Shown here in pieces: positions 46,801 to 57,941 of a stretch of 64,000 nucleotides of DNA. The notes beneath the pieces were generated by a model. That model made no database searches, had not been told where the DNA came from, and worked only from the letters and a program-made list of their open reading frames with translations. The DNA comes from Lunularia cruciata (Eukaryota; Streptophyta; Marchantiopsida; Lunulariales; Lunulariaceae), in NCBI GenBank assembly GCA_948567375.1, contig OX419755.1, positions 38,011,001-38,075,000 of the forward strand. The letters are read 5' to 3'. The translations under genes were made by a program, and so were the position numbers. The stretch's first letter is position 1; every line of letters begins with the position of its first letter.

Positions 46801-47531
46801 TCTTTCTCAATTTTGGCCAAGATCTGCTTGTTCCAGATTCTCTTCTTGCTCCCCCTCCCTCTCAGGTTCCTCATACTTCTACATTCTTGACCACTATATC
46901 CCAATCTCTCCAACAAGCCAAATCTCACCTCCTTGTTGCTCAGAATCGCCAAAAACAATATGCAGACCATCATTGTCGTGATCTCACCTTTGAAGTTGGT
47001 GATAAAGTCATGCTATCCTCTAGTAACCTCCCTCTCCCACTTGATACCCAAGTTCGTAAACTTGCTCCTAATTGGATAGAACCCTTTGATATCACCCACA
47101 TTATCTCTCCTATTGCTTATCGTCTTGCCTTACCTTGTCACATGCGTATCCATCCTGTCTTTGATATTTCCAAGTTGAAACCCTTTGTTCCTAACCCTTC
47201 TTCCTTTTCCTCTCGAGTCCAACCTCCCCCTCTTCCTGTCCCTATCAATGATCATGAGGAGTACGAAGTTGATCGTATCCTTGCGCGTTGCCATATTCAA
47301 CGAGGCCGTCACCAACATACGGAGTACAAGGTCCTTTGGAAAGGGTATCCCCTTCATGATGCTACATGGGAACCTCTTTCTCACCTCCAGAATGCACAGA
47401 TGGCCATCAAGGAATTCGAAGCTTCACTGGCGACGAGGACGTCACCAACTAGCGGCGGGGGAATATGTAACAATATGGAGTTTAGTGACAAAGTTAGTCG
47501 GGCTTACGAAGTAGAGAATAAGACAAAATAG
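43818..47531 (+). pseudogene. pol: pol of the young chromovirus: protease, RT, RNase H, integrase, chromodomain
   Basis: One continuous frame broken by TGA 44628, TAG 45207, TAA 45609 and TGA 46569. Protease: LVDSGSSKN, Asp at 43959. [13 protein letters not shown] and FLDD at 45126-45137. RNase H: FDASNFAIGVVLQ and RTDHKPLLQ. Integrase: HMGVDK...CESCQRNK zinc end, then Asp 46374, Asp 46557 and Glu 46665, giving 35 residues between the last two (DD35E). Chromodomain about 47258-47400: EYEVDRILAR and YKVLWKGYP..DATWEPL. The stop at 47529 lies inside the 3' LTR, so the coding region overlaps the purine tract and the LTR start. The GPF-like motif reads EPFDI. Confidence 0.92.
47452..47465 (+). 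other. Polypurine tract of the young chromovirus
   Basis: GCGGCGGGGGAATA abuts the 3' LTR start at 47466. It primes plus-strand DNA synthesis. The same position in the inverted copy reads as its complement (TATTTCCCCGCCGC, 57942-57955). Confidence 0.8.
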
Positions 47532-47888
47532 CCTAGAATATTCTAGAAGCATCTAAGAAGCTTCTTAGGAAGCTTCCCAACTAGTTAACTTGCGCCCTAA
47601 GCAGGTAGCTTCTAGAAGGAAGCTTCTAGAAGCTTCTAACTAGCTTAGCTTGCACGCCAAGTAGGCGGCTTCTAGAAGGAAGCTTCTTGAGAAGCTTCCT
47701 AGTTAACTTGGCTTGCACTCCAAGAAAGTGGCTCAAGGAAACTTCTTGAGAAGCTTCAAGGGTCTTGTATGCTACCTATAAATACCAAGGCCGAAGCTCA
47801 TGCTAGGCATTTGGAGTTTTCCCTCATTCAAGTGTCCCAATGTGAGCTTCCATTCTCCTACTTCTCTCCTCGGTTTTGGTCTTTTACA
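47466..47888 (+). repeat. 3' LTR of the young chromovirus
   Basis: 423 bp, TGTAAC...TTTACA. It differs from the 5' LTR at two positions only. It is followed by AATAT (47889-47893). Confidence 0.95.
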
Positions 47889-49254
47889 AATATAGTAGAT
47901 ATTCTAACATTGGTCAAGATTTACTTGGACATTATCATCAAGTACCATTGGATGCTAGGGTTTTTGTCCTTAACAATGATCCTTGATTTACTAGCAAATT
48001 CTAGCAAGTGCATCTTCAAGCTACTTGGCACCAAGCTTGCATTGTCTATGGCGTATCATCCTCAAATTAATAGGCAAACCAAATGAGAAATTTTTATCTT
48101 TAAAGATATATTATGTACCTTTGTCAACATTCATCACACAAATTGGGATTCTTGCCTTGTGGATGAAAAAATTGCCTATAATAATTCCAAGCAAGCAAGT
48201 ATAGGATTTTCTCTGTTCTTTCTTAATTAAAGACAAGGTCCACTCATTCCCAATTCTCTTCTTGTACCAACACCATCTCATGTCACTCATACATGCACCT
48301 TCTTATCTATGTTATCTACATCCTTACACCAAGATAAGTCTCATCTTTTTTTTGCACAAAATAAAAAAAACAATATATTGGTAAATATATCATAATTTGA
48401 CATTTTAATTAAGTGATATGATTGTGCTTTTCTCTAGTAACCTCCCTCTCCCTCTTGACACTCAAATTTGTAAACTTGCTTCCCATTGGATAAATTCATT
48501 TGATATTACTCAAATCATTTCTCTCGTTACCTACAGACTTACACTTCCAAGTTATATGAAGATCTATCTTGTCTTCCATATTCTAAATTTAAAACCCTTT
48601 GTTTCTAATCTAGCTTTCTTTCCTACTCAACTTCCTCTGCCTCTAATCTTTGTTAAAAATCATGGAGAGTACAAAGTCAGTTGTATATTTGCACCAAGAT
48701 ACATCCCATATGACCATCAATGACAAATTGAGTATAAGGTCCTATGGAAAGGATATTCCCTTCATGATACTATTTTGAATCTCTTTATGATCTCCAAAAT
48801 GCTCAAACAACCATACAAGAGTTTGGAAGATTCCAAGGCAACAAGGACATCACCAACTAGAAGTGGTAGAATGTATAATTTAACATAAGCTAATGAGTTA
48901 GTATAATAAACTAAATATACCAAAAGGCAAGTAAAACTAGCCTAAAAATATTATAGAAATATCTAGGAAGCTTCTTGGTGAAAAGCTTTCAAGAACCTCC
49001 CAAAGATGGAGTAACTTTTCGGCTAAATAAATGGTTGGCTTAGCTTGTACACCAAGTAGATGACTAGCTTGGCTTGGACCCAAAGAAAGATAACTTCTAG
49101 AATTAACCCTCTTTGAAAACTTCTTGGGATCCTTATACTTAGCTTCCTTATAAATACCAAAGTCTAAGCTGAAGCAAGGCATTTGGATTTTCCTTCATTT
49201 AAGAGTTCTATTGTGATCTTCCATTCTCTTATTTTACTCCTTGGTCTTTTTCGA
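47889..49254 (+). mobile_element. Older chromovirus, right part: integrase end, chromodomain remnant and 3' LTR
   Basis: It resumes the integrase interrupted at 42246 (FKLLGTKLALSMAYHPQINRQTK near 48016-48086), then the linker and chromodomain-like region (48418-48830, many frameshifts) and a 3' LTR at 48872-49254 starting TGTATAATTTAAC after a GGTAGA remnant of the purine tract. The integrase has TGA at 47984-47986, the same position as the stop at 46569 in the young element. No 5' LTR of this element was found. Confidence 0.75.
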
Positions 49255-49489
49255 TGTCCAAGCTCTAATTGTCTTTTTATTTTTATAGTTTTTATCCTCC
49301 AAGGAAACTTGAATCTTATTGCAATTTATAGTTCATTGATTAGCATTATTCAAGATTATAGGCATAAAATTAGCCATATCCAATTCTTACAATCCCATAT
49401 ACAAAATCAAACTAAGCAAACCAACCATAACTTAAAATATATGCTTAATGAAATTTTGAAGTTGAATAAAATACTCTCCTATTAGTTGT

Positions 49490-50190
49490 ATGGTCAAGTC
49501 TATATACATGATTTCAAGCAAGCAAGTACAGTTATTTGAAGGGATTTTATTTTATTTTCTTAAAGATTACAAAGACTCCTTATTCTTAATAGTTTATTCC
49601 CTCTTCCAACATCTAAATTCCTTTCAATTTCACCTTCTTATCCATCTTATCTTCTTTTTGAAAAAAAACCAAAGCTAATCTTTATATAAAACAGAATTTT
49701 TAAAGCAATGTGCATATATCTACTATAATGATATATATATTTTGTAATCAATGATATTGTGTTGCTCTTTAATCATAACCTTCCCTTATCCTCTAATATA
49801 AAAAATTGAAACTTGCTCTAAATAGGATTGGTCTCTTATTTATTCTTACAAATGTTTTTCTTATAATTGATCGACTTGATCTCATAACCATATTTTGTTC
49901 ATCTTATCTTGTACATCTCCAAATTGAAACCTTTCAACTCCAATCTATCCTTTCTTCTTGATTGAATTCAAATTCTACTAGCCTATAATCATTGTTATAA
50001 TCACAATGAGTATGAATCTATCAAATCCTTGAAAATTATATAGTCTATTGTGGATATCAATAACATATGGAGAAAGAAGTTAATAAGAAGAATCACTTTA
50101 TTTATAATACTATATAGGAGCTTTTTGTCATCTTTATGATCCTTAAATCTACATCAAGTGTTTGAAATTTGAGCACCTAATAAGGAACAT
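49490..50190 (+). mobile_element. Very decayed chromovirus tail (integrase C-terminus to chromodomain)
   Basis: Blocks match the young element in order at DNA level: TTTCAAGCAAGCAAGTACAG (46775), AACCTTCCCTTATCCTCTAAT (47025), CATCTCCAAATTGAAACCTTT (47170), CACAATGAGTATGAATCTATC (47255). Identity is low, many frames are lost and no LTR follows. It is probably the oldest chromovirus trace here. Confidence 0.5.
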
Positions 50191-50428
50191 TTAATAGAGA
50201 AAGGAAGATATTTGATGGTATTGAAATTCATCATGGTAGTTTAATGAAATTTTATCATATAAATTACTAAAAAAAATTAAAGATACTCCAAAAAGTAAAT
50301 AGGAATTTTCTTGAAGAAAAATTTAAAATATATTAAAAAATCTTCACAAGGAACAAGTAGGGTAATTGAGAGCCTTTTATAGACTTTGGCTATAAGGTGT
50401 TGTGGAACCTTCTTACAAATGGATTAAT

Positions 50429-51021
50429 TGTAATACCAATAGCTAGACATATTATCTAGAGGTGGAAATTGGCTCGGTAACATCTAGGAGGATGTTTTAT
50501 ATGATGGACTAAGTAGATCAGATAGAGATGTCACTAAAAGGATACTTTCCCTGATAGTGCATGAGCCAAAAATACTTTGAAAATTTCAAAGAATATTAGA
50601 CAATTTTAGGAGCCTAAACAAATGAATTAGCCCTAAAAAATGGATAGTTTGCTTTCCATTGGCCAAAAACTTGCCTTCTCCCTCACTATTTGTCTTGTCA
50701 AGAGCTTCCTAATAGTAACTCACCCATGAGATTCTGGAATTCCTAAAATACTATTCCCTAAAGATTCCCTTTGGTCAAACTAGTTTGACCAAATAGGACC
50801 AACATGTCACTCGCTCATGCAATTAATCTAAGAGTGGAGGTATTTGATATGTCATCAATCCATATATCTGATCCAAGGGTGAAGCTTCCTTTGAAAAGAT
50901 CCTCTTTGCTATATCATAAAGGCAAGGTGCTCCTTTGGGGCATTGGAATATTGAGTGTTGAAGATTTGTGTTTCTTCTCTTGTGTTTCTCTTAGGAATTC
51001 TCATGTCCTCACAATATTACA
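50429..51021 (+). repeat. Solo LTR of the ~590-bp LTR family (copy 2)
   Basis: TGTAATACCAATAGCTAGAC to CACAATATTACA (593 bp), colinear with the 55802-56387 copy in reverse complement. It includes TTTGGTCAAACTAGTTTGACC (an inverted repeat) and CTTTGCTATATCATAAAGG near a possible promoter. No internal region is adjacent on either side. A matching target duplication is not evident. Confidence 0.7.
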
Positions 51022-52134
51022 ACAACTTGGGTGGAAATTTAATAATTAACTTCTTTAAGAAGCAAGTCTATACCTACCCCAAGTATAAATAAGATGCTAT
51101 TGAGATATTCATAGTAGTTGGAGTACATCATCTGTAATGTTTGATCCATTTGTTCTCTTTTATCCCATTTACTTGTCTTTTAGGTTTCTCTTCTACATTT
51201 GATTTGGGTAAGTTGATGCAAGTATTGCATTGCACCATCATTAGTTGCTTTTCTACACACTTAAATCCACATACTACACACTTAAATCCAAGGTAGTGTT
51301 ATGTATTGCTTAAGCAAAACTACTACAAAGTATGGACAAATAAATTAATCTCACAAGACCTCTGTTGATAAGTTCAAGAAAACACATACAACATATACAA
51401 TCACAATAGATAGTTGATTAGTTTAACTCAAGTGGTGATTGAGGATCATGAAGTCTAATTTTGGTATTGTAAATTAGATAGAGAACTATAATAAATATCC
51501 ATCAGATAAATTCAAGCAACATCATCTACTTTGGTGGTTATTTAACTAACATCATCAGATTTTTCAATTTGTTTTAATTTAGTTATAATCTATGTCACGT
51601 ACTTCTTATTGATATAACATACTGAAATGAATTATATAAATTTAAGTAAAAAAATAAATCATAGTGCATCATGGTAGCTTTTAAGTGCATAGTGTGTAAC
51701 CTTGACCTCATGGAGCAAGTAGGAGATCCTATGTACATAAATCGTTGCAATCATTTGCTAATCAACAACAACTATACATGGATTCTAATAGAGGTGTTAC
51801 CAAAGGCATACCATTTACTTGGAATATATTTTTATCTAGAGGTATAATGTATGTTAGTTATTTCTTCAAGTACTGGAAATAAAGTTTATCAGATTAAGTA
51901 AAAGGTATAGCAGACTGCATCAGGGTAGCTTTTTGATTGAAGCTATAAAATGTTGATCTCATAAAGTCAATGGATGATATTATGTACATAGATCTATGCA
52001 TTTTGTGATTGTCTTTTCTTTTCTTTATTTATTTTGTAGTTAAGGAGATATAATTTTATGTTTTGAAAATAGTTCCTCTATTTTGGAATTCTGTGGGCCA
52101 TCTTAGTTGCTACTTTAAAATTCTTCACCTGAAT
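51022..52134. other. AT-rich spacer, no feature recognised
   Basis: Short frames only. No retroelement motif seen up to the LTR at 52135. Confidence 0.4.
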
Positions 52135-52572
52135 TGTAATAATATAGAGTTAAAAAAGAGATTTAGTAGGAGCTAATGAATTAATAGAATAAGCTAATAC
52201 TAGCTAAAAGAGGTAGAACTAGCATAATCTAGAAATGTAAGAATTTTCTAGCAGTATTTATGAAGCTTTTTGGTAGAATTTCCTAGAAGCATCTAGGGAG
52301 GTTCTTGACAAGAAGCTTCTAGGAGCTTCTCTAAGGTTTGAGTAGCTTGTATGCCAAATAAATGGCTAGCTTAGCTTAAATTCCAAGTAGATAACTAGCT
52401 TGGTTTGCATTCCAAGAAAGGTGGTTTCTAAAAGAAATCCTCCTTGGAAGCTTCTTGGGAGCCTTATATTTAGCTTCTATATAAATACCAAAACCCAAGT
52501 GCATGCAAGGTAATTGAGGTTCCACTCAAGCAAGAGTTTCTAATGTGATACTCTATTCTTCTGTTTTTTACA
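52135..52572 (+). repeat. 5' LTR of the old chromovirus
   Basis: 438 bp, diverged from the young LTR but colinear, with TATAAATACCAA near 52482-52493 and AAGCTTCTAGGAGCTTC-type units. It is followed by TTGATATCAAAGC, a decayed tRNA-Met primer site. Confidence 0.85.
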
Positions 52573-52849
52573 TTGATATCAAAGCAAGAATGGAATAGAT
52601 GGAATCTATAGATCACCAAATCAGTTCTCCTCAAACCACTAGGATTTTGTATTTATGTATTACCAAAGCACCATTTCCAATAGTTCATCACTTTATGCTT
52701 TGGCTAGAATTTTTTGAATGCAATCACTTTATTTGATGGACCATTTATCATTTTGATTTTAACTTATAAAGAGTGGTCAATGTGTTTTATTTACATGTTC
52801 ATCTAGATAAGTACAAGTAGATAGTGTCGTAGAGTATTAGTCATGGTAG

Positions 52850-55500
52850 TAATGCATGAAGTTACCATTATTACACAATAACAAATTAAGCATCTTACTT
52901 GATTATTGGGAGAAAGAGATCATGATGAGCAATGACAATAGCAATTGGAGACAAGAAACATTTTGATAAGGAGAAGATTGAGTTTAATTTCCAAAAATGA
53001 ATGGATTTGAAAGCAAGAATCTATTAAGTGCAATATAATTTTGTGTTTGATTGTGAATATTATTTTGAAGTCACAAATCTTTTAGATGATTAATAATGAA
53101 TCATATTAGCTTCAAACCAATTAGATGGAGTGGCAAAATTATGATAGCAATTCCAAGTGGAGCATACTCAAAAAAAATTTGTTGTTTAAATTTCAACATG
53201 GGAAGACTTCAAGAGTGCAATGATTAAGAGATTTCAAGCAATGAATGTTGCACAAGTTGCATGAGATTGATTGGTAAAATTCAGACAAGTTGGTTTTGTG
53301 AGAATTTATATTTGTCAATTGTAAACACTATGATGTTGATTCCAAATATAAAATAAGGAAAAGATTTAGTTTGATTTGTGAGAGGCTTAAAGTCACATAC
53401 CAGATTAGAAGTCACTAAGCGTGAATCTAAACATCTGAAAGAAGTTATGCAAATGGCTAAGCACTTTTACTCCTTGGTCTTGACCCAGACCTCCATAAAA
53501 CCTACAAAAACACCAAGCACAAGTAGATGAACCAACACTAATGGAGATTGATGTCATCCAACAAAGAACACTTGGTATGGTAGATTGAGAGTGGTTGTGA
53601 TAAAATGGTGGTTGCTTCTATTGTTGCCAAATTGGACATTGCATTACTAAATTTCCAAATAGGAATAAACAACCTCAACCAATTGCCCAGATGGAGTTCT
53701 TGGAGTATGATGATCAAGAAAATGAGGAGTCAGATATCAAGCCACTTATGCAGAACTTGATTAGTTCCCATGAGATCAAAGGCTCTATCTCTTCACTTGT
53801 ACAATATGATATCTAATTATGGTTATAGAGTTTTGGTTGATTGCAAGAGTTTTAAGAATTTCATGTTCATGCAATTAGCAAAGGAATTAGGTATTCTTAT
53901 AAAGCAAATATTATGCACAAGTTGATGACTGCCGATGGTAGAAAGTGTCTTGCATTCCAAACCTTATGACCTTTTTCATTCAAGAGTAAGAAATATTACT
54001 TTGAGTGCATGAGGTTTGTAATAATCCCCTTATGCTACAATGTCATTCTAGGTCATCCTTGACTTGAATGTTATAGGGTTTAGTTTGATTAGACTTGATG
54101 AAAAATTAAAGTACAACATCCAAGGTAAGAACTAAAAACTAGGTTGTTTGTTATCTATAAGAAAGACATCTAATAGTAGTCAATCCCAAGATGGAAAGTT
54201 TGTCAATGTAGCCATTGTGTAGTAAGCTTTGGAAGAAGATATTCTTTTTTTATGATGTAGATATTCTTTGGAGGAACATATTCTTTTTTACTTCACAAAT
54301 TAGTAGTTGATCAAATAGTATCCGCGTTTTATATATATATATCCAAATGATCATTCAAAATGGTTACTTTGTGATTGAGGTGGTATCTCCTTCAAGATTA
54401 AGCTATTGCTAGATAATGCTCTAATGAGTAGACCAATCTATTCAGGTAATTTAGAAGAAATTTGAGCAATGCTAATTGAGTTGTTGGAGAAGGATTTTGT
54501 ACAACATAGTACATCTCTCGGAAGCACTAGTACTCTTTGTACCAAGGAAGGATAAAATGCTTTGATTATTTATTGATTATCATGGTCTTAATAAACAACC
54601 TATGAAAAATGTATATCCCTTGCCTTGAATAGATGACTTGTTGGATCAATTAAGTGGAGCACAATACTTCTCAAAGTTATATATTTGAAATGGCTATTAG
54701 AAAATTCTAGTTGATGGTAAAGATGTACAAAAGACTTCCTTTCATACTATGTATAGGTATCTTGAATGGATAATTTTACCTTTTGCGCTCATCAATATCC
54801 CAACAATTTTTATGGATCAAATGCTTTGGGTGTTGGAGGTGCTATAAAATAGATACGTGGTAGTGTTCTTGGATGAAATTTTAATTTACAATAAGATGGA
54901 GGAAAAACACAAGAACCATGTAAGAGAAGTCTTAAGCTGGCCAAGACAATGGAAGTTCTATTATAGAAGTCAAAGTGTACTTTTTGGCAAAAGGAAGTTA
55001 CCTTCTTAGGCCATAAGGTTTCAACACAAGGGGCCAAGATGGAAGATGAGAAAGTCAGGGCCATAATTGATTGGCCTACTCATAAGGATGGTACATAAGT
55101 TTGACAATTTAATGGATTTGCAAGTTTTTACCAACAATTCATCCACTATTATGCTCATATGGCCGCACCATTAGCTAATCTCTTAGAGAAGATAGAAATC
55201 TTCAATTGGAATACCAAGCAAGAGGAAGTATCTAATAAAACTACGGAGATTTTATCTTCAAGACATATGAATAAATGAAATTGAAAGGAATTATTTTGCT
55301 TGGGATCAAGAAAAACTTGCAATGGTATATGCAACAAAGGTGTGGAGATATTATCTCTTGGAAAAAAAGTGATAATGCAAACCGATCATAAAATTTTATT
55401 GTATACTTTGCATTTGGAGTATAAAATATTCTTTATCATTGATAGGAGAAACAACTATGAATTTTTTAAATCAAATTTAATTACAATTAGGAAGTGTTCA
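52850..55500 (+). pseudogene. gag, protease, RT and RNase H remains of the old chromovirus
   Basis: DNA-level alignment to 42940-45830 is clear but every frame is broken. Landmarks: a CCHC-like knuckle region (53608-53655), the protease block GTTTTGGTTGATTGCAAGAG (53831), the RT stretch TTCTTGGATGAAATTTTAAT (54867; second catalytic Asp codon GAT changed to GAA), and the RNase H region around 55300-55500. A TGA at 54376-54378 sits at the same protease-RT junction codon as in the young element (44628) and the inverted copy (60800). Confidence 0.75.
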
Positions 55501-55801
55501 TGTCATTCTTGATGCTCTATCACAAAGACTTGATCTAGAATTCTTCCTAAATCTCTTGTAATAGTATATCATCATGATGTTGACAAACTTGAAGATACAA
55601 AGAGAGTTCAAGGATTCTTTACAACAAGATCTCTTCTTTCATCTTGTGCAAAGTTTCTTTGTACCACATGACAAGGAATATTTCACCTTTTCATTCAGGA
55701 ATTATTTTTTATTTTGTGAGTATTGAATTTATATTCCAACTATGATTTGCAACTTATGCAACTTCAAGAAATGCATAATTTACCAATTTTTGGGAGCATG
55801 G

Positions 55802-56387
55802 TGTATTGTTCCAAGGACATGAGAACCCCCAAGAGAAAACCCAAAAGAGGAAACACAAAGCTTCATACTTAACACTCCAATGCCCCAAAGGAGCACCTTG
55901 TCTTTATTATATAGCTAAGAAGATTCCCTCAAAGGAAGCTCTACCCTTGGATTAGATACATAGATTGGTGACATACCAACAAGCTCTACCCTTAGATTAG
56001 ATGTATGCATGGGTGACATGTTGATTTTGGTCCAATTTGGTTGGTCAAACAAACTCTGATCAGAGGGAATCTTCTTATAGGAATCTCAAAATTGCATGGA
56101 TGAGGTACCATTGGGAAGCTCTTGAAAAGACAAACAGTGGGGAAGATGGCTAGCCTTTTATCACCTAATGAACAAATTTTCATATTTTTGAGATCTAATT
56201 CATCCATTTACACCTCCAAAATTGGCTCTAAAATTTTCAAGCTACTTTTGACTCCTACCCTATCTGTAGAAGTAGTCTTTTGGTGATACCTCTATCTGAT
56301 CTACTTAGTCAATTATATATACATCTTTCTAGATATTACCAAGCCAATTTTCACCTCTAGATAATATGTCTAGCTGTTGATATTACA
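55802..56387 (-). repeat. Solo LTR of the ~590-bp family (copy 3), inside the old chromovirus integrase
   Basis: It begins TGTATTGTTCCAAGG and ends GATATTACA. Flanking CATGG (55797-55801) and CAAGC (56388-56392) correspond to the same five bases of the integrase gene. When the LTR is removed the integrase alignment (CATGGGAGTGGACAAG-like) resumes without loss. This fixes the LTR ends and the 5-bp duplication (two mismatches). Confidence 0.85.
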
Positions 56388-57515
56388 CAAGCGAGTGTAC
56401 AAGATATTCAATACCTATAATGCAAGTAGTGGTGACCAAACATGACATATGAGGTTCAAGAATTTTTCCAATCTTGTGTGGTTGTCTATCTTGTAAAGTG
56501 AGGTGTACTACTTCCATCACTACCAATTCCATTTGCCTTATAAGAACATGTGAGCTTAGATCTCATCATATCCTTACCAAAGATGGACCAAAGCATACAA
56601 CAATCATGGTTTTTATTGATAAAATCAACAAGCATATTCATTTAGCACCTAACATGGATATAAAATATGTTCTAATGTTGACCAATATTTACTTCACACT
56701 GACTTCAAGCACCATAGGATGCCAAGGGTTCTAATCTTTGAATATGATCCTCTATTCACTAGTAAATTTTGGCAAGCGCTCTTCAAACTACCTGGCACCA
56801 AGCTTGCCTAATTTATAGCCTATCATCTTCAAATTGATAGGTAAATCAAACAAGAAAATTTCACTTTGAAATATAAGCTATATGCCTTTATCAGCATTCA
56901 TCACACCAATTGGGATACTTATCTTATGGTTGTTGAGTTAGCTTACAAAAATTATTAGCAAGCAAGTATCCAATTTTCTTCCTTATTACTTAGTTATGGT
57001 AATATCCACTTGTTCTCAGTTCTCTTATTTCTCCACCACCATCTCATGTTCCTCATTCTTCCACCTTCTTCCATGCTATTTGCATCCTTACACCAAGCCA
57101 AGTGTCATCTTCTTGTTGTTTAAAATTGTTAAAAGCAATATGTTGATAGACATTATTGTGACAATTTTTATCTTTGATATCTAAAATCTCATCTTCCAAA
57201 TAGAAAATAAGGTCATGCTTTCCTCTAGGAACCTTCTTTTCTCACTTGACATCCAAGTTTATAAACTTACTTCAAATTGGATAAGCACATTTGATATTAT
57301 TGAGATTATTTCTCTTGTTGTTTACAAACTTGCATTTCCTAGTCACATGAAGATCCATCTTGTCTTCCATATTTCAAAATTAAACCCTTTTTTTCTAACC
57401 TATTTTCCTTTTTATATTTGTATCCAATCTATGTCTCCTCCAACCAAACTCCTATAAAAATCATGAAAAATACAAAGTCAAGTATATTCTTGTCTAAAGA
57501 GCAATCCAACATAGT

Positions 57516-57941
57516 TGTAAAAGACAAAGACCAAGGAGAGAAATATGAGAATAGAAACTTACATTGGGACACTTGAATGAGGGAAAACTTTGAATACCTA
57601 GCATGAGCTTTGGTTTTGGTATTTATAGGGAGCATACAAGGCCCTTGAGAAGCTTCTCAAGAAGCTTCCTTGAGCCGCTTTCTTAGAGTGTAAGCCAAAT
57701 TAACTATGAAGCTTCTCAAGAAGCTTCTTTCTAGAAGCCGCCTACTTGGCGTACAAGCTAAGCTAGTTAGAAGCTTCTAGAAGCTTCCTTCTAGAAGCTA
57801 CTTGCTTGGAGTGCAAGTTAACTAGTCGCGAAGCTTCCCAACAAGCTTCCTAGATGCTTTTGGAATATTCTAGGCTAATTTGGCTTATTCTCTACTTTGT
57901 TAGCCTTACTAATTATGTCGCTAAACTCCATACTATTACAT
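57516..57941 (-). repeat. 3' LTR of the inverted chromovirus
   Basis: 426 bp. It contains GAAgcTTCtaGAAgcTTC at 57770-57787. Its coding-side border is the purine tract complement TATTTCCCCGCCGC. Confidence 0.9.

Larger units (their letters stand above)
42247..47888 (+). mobile_element. Young Ty3/gypsy chromovirus, structurally complete (5642 bp)
   Basis: Complete layout: 5' LTR 42247-42669, primer site, gag with zinc knuckle, protease, RT, RNase H, integrase with DD35E spacing, C-terminal chromodomain, purine tract and 3' LTR 47466-47888. The two 423-bp LTRs differ at only two bases (first base G/T, and position 25 G/A, a CpG-type change), so insertion was recent. It lies inside the integrase of an older relative and is flanked by a 5-bp duplication. 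Despite its youth, gag and pol carry eight in-frame stops, so it is probably mobilised in trans or depends on stop bypass. Chromodomains bind methylated histone H3 and steer insertion to heterochromatin, which fits the nested setting. Confidence 0.93.

Noticed and set aside
46494-46973. 159-codon minus-strand frame opposite the young integrase
   Set aside because: It is the antisense shadow of integrase coding. Its counterpart at 58430-58912 exists only because the other copy is inverted.
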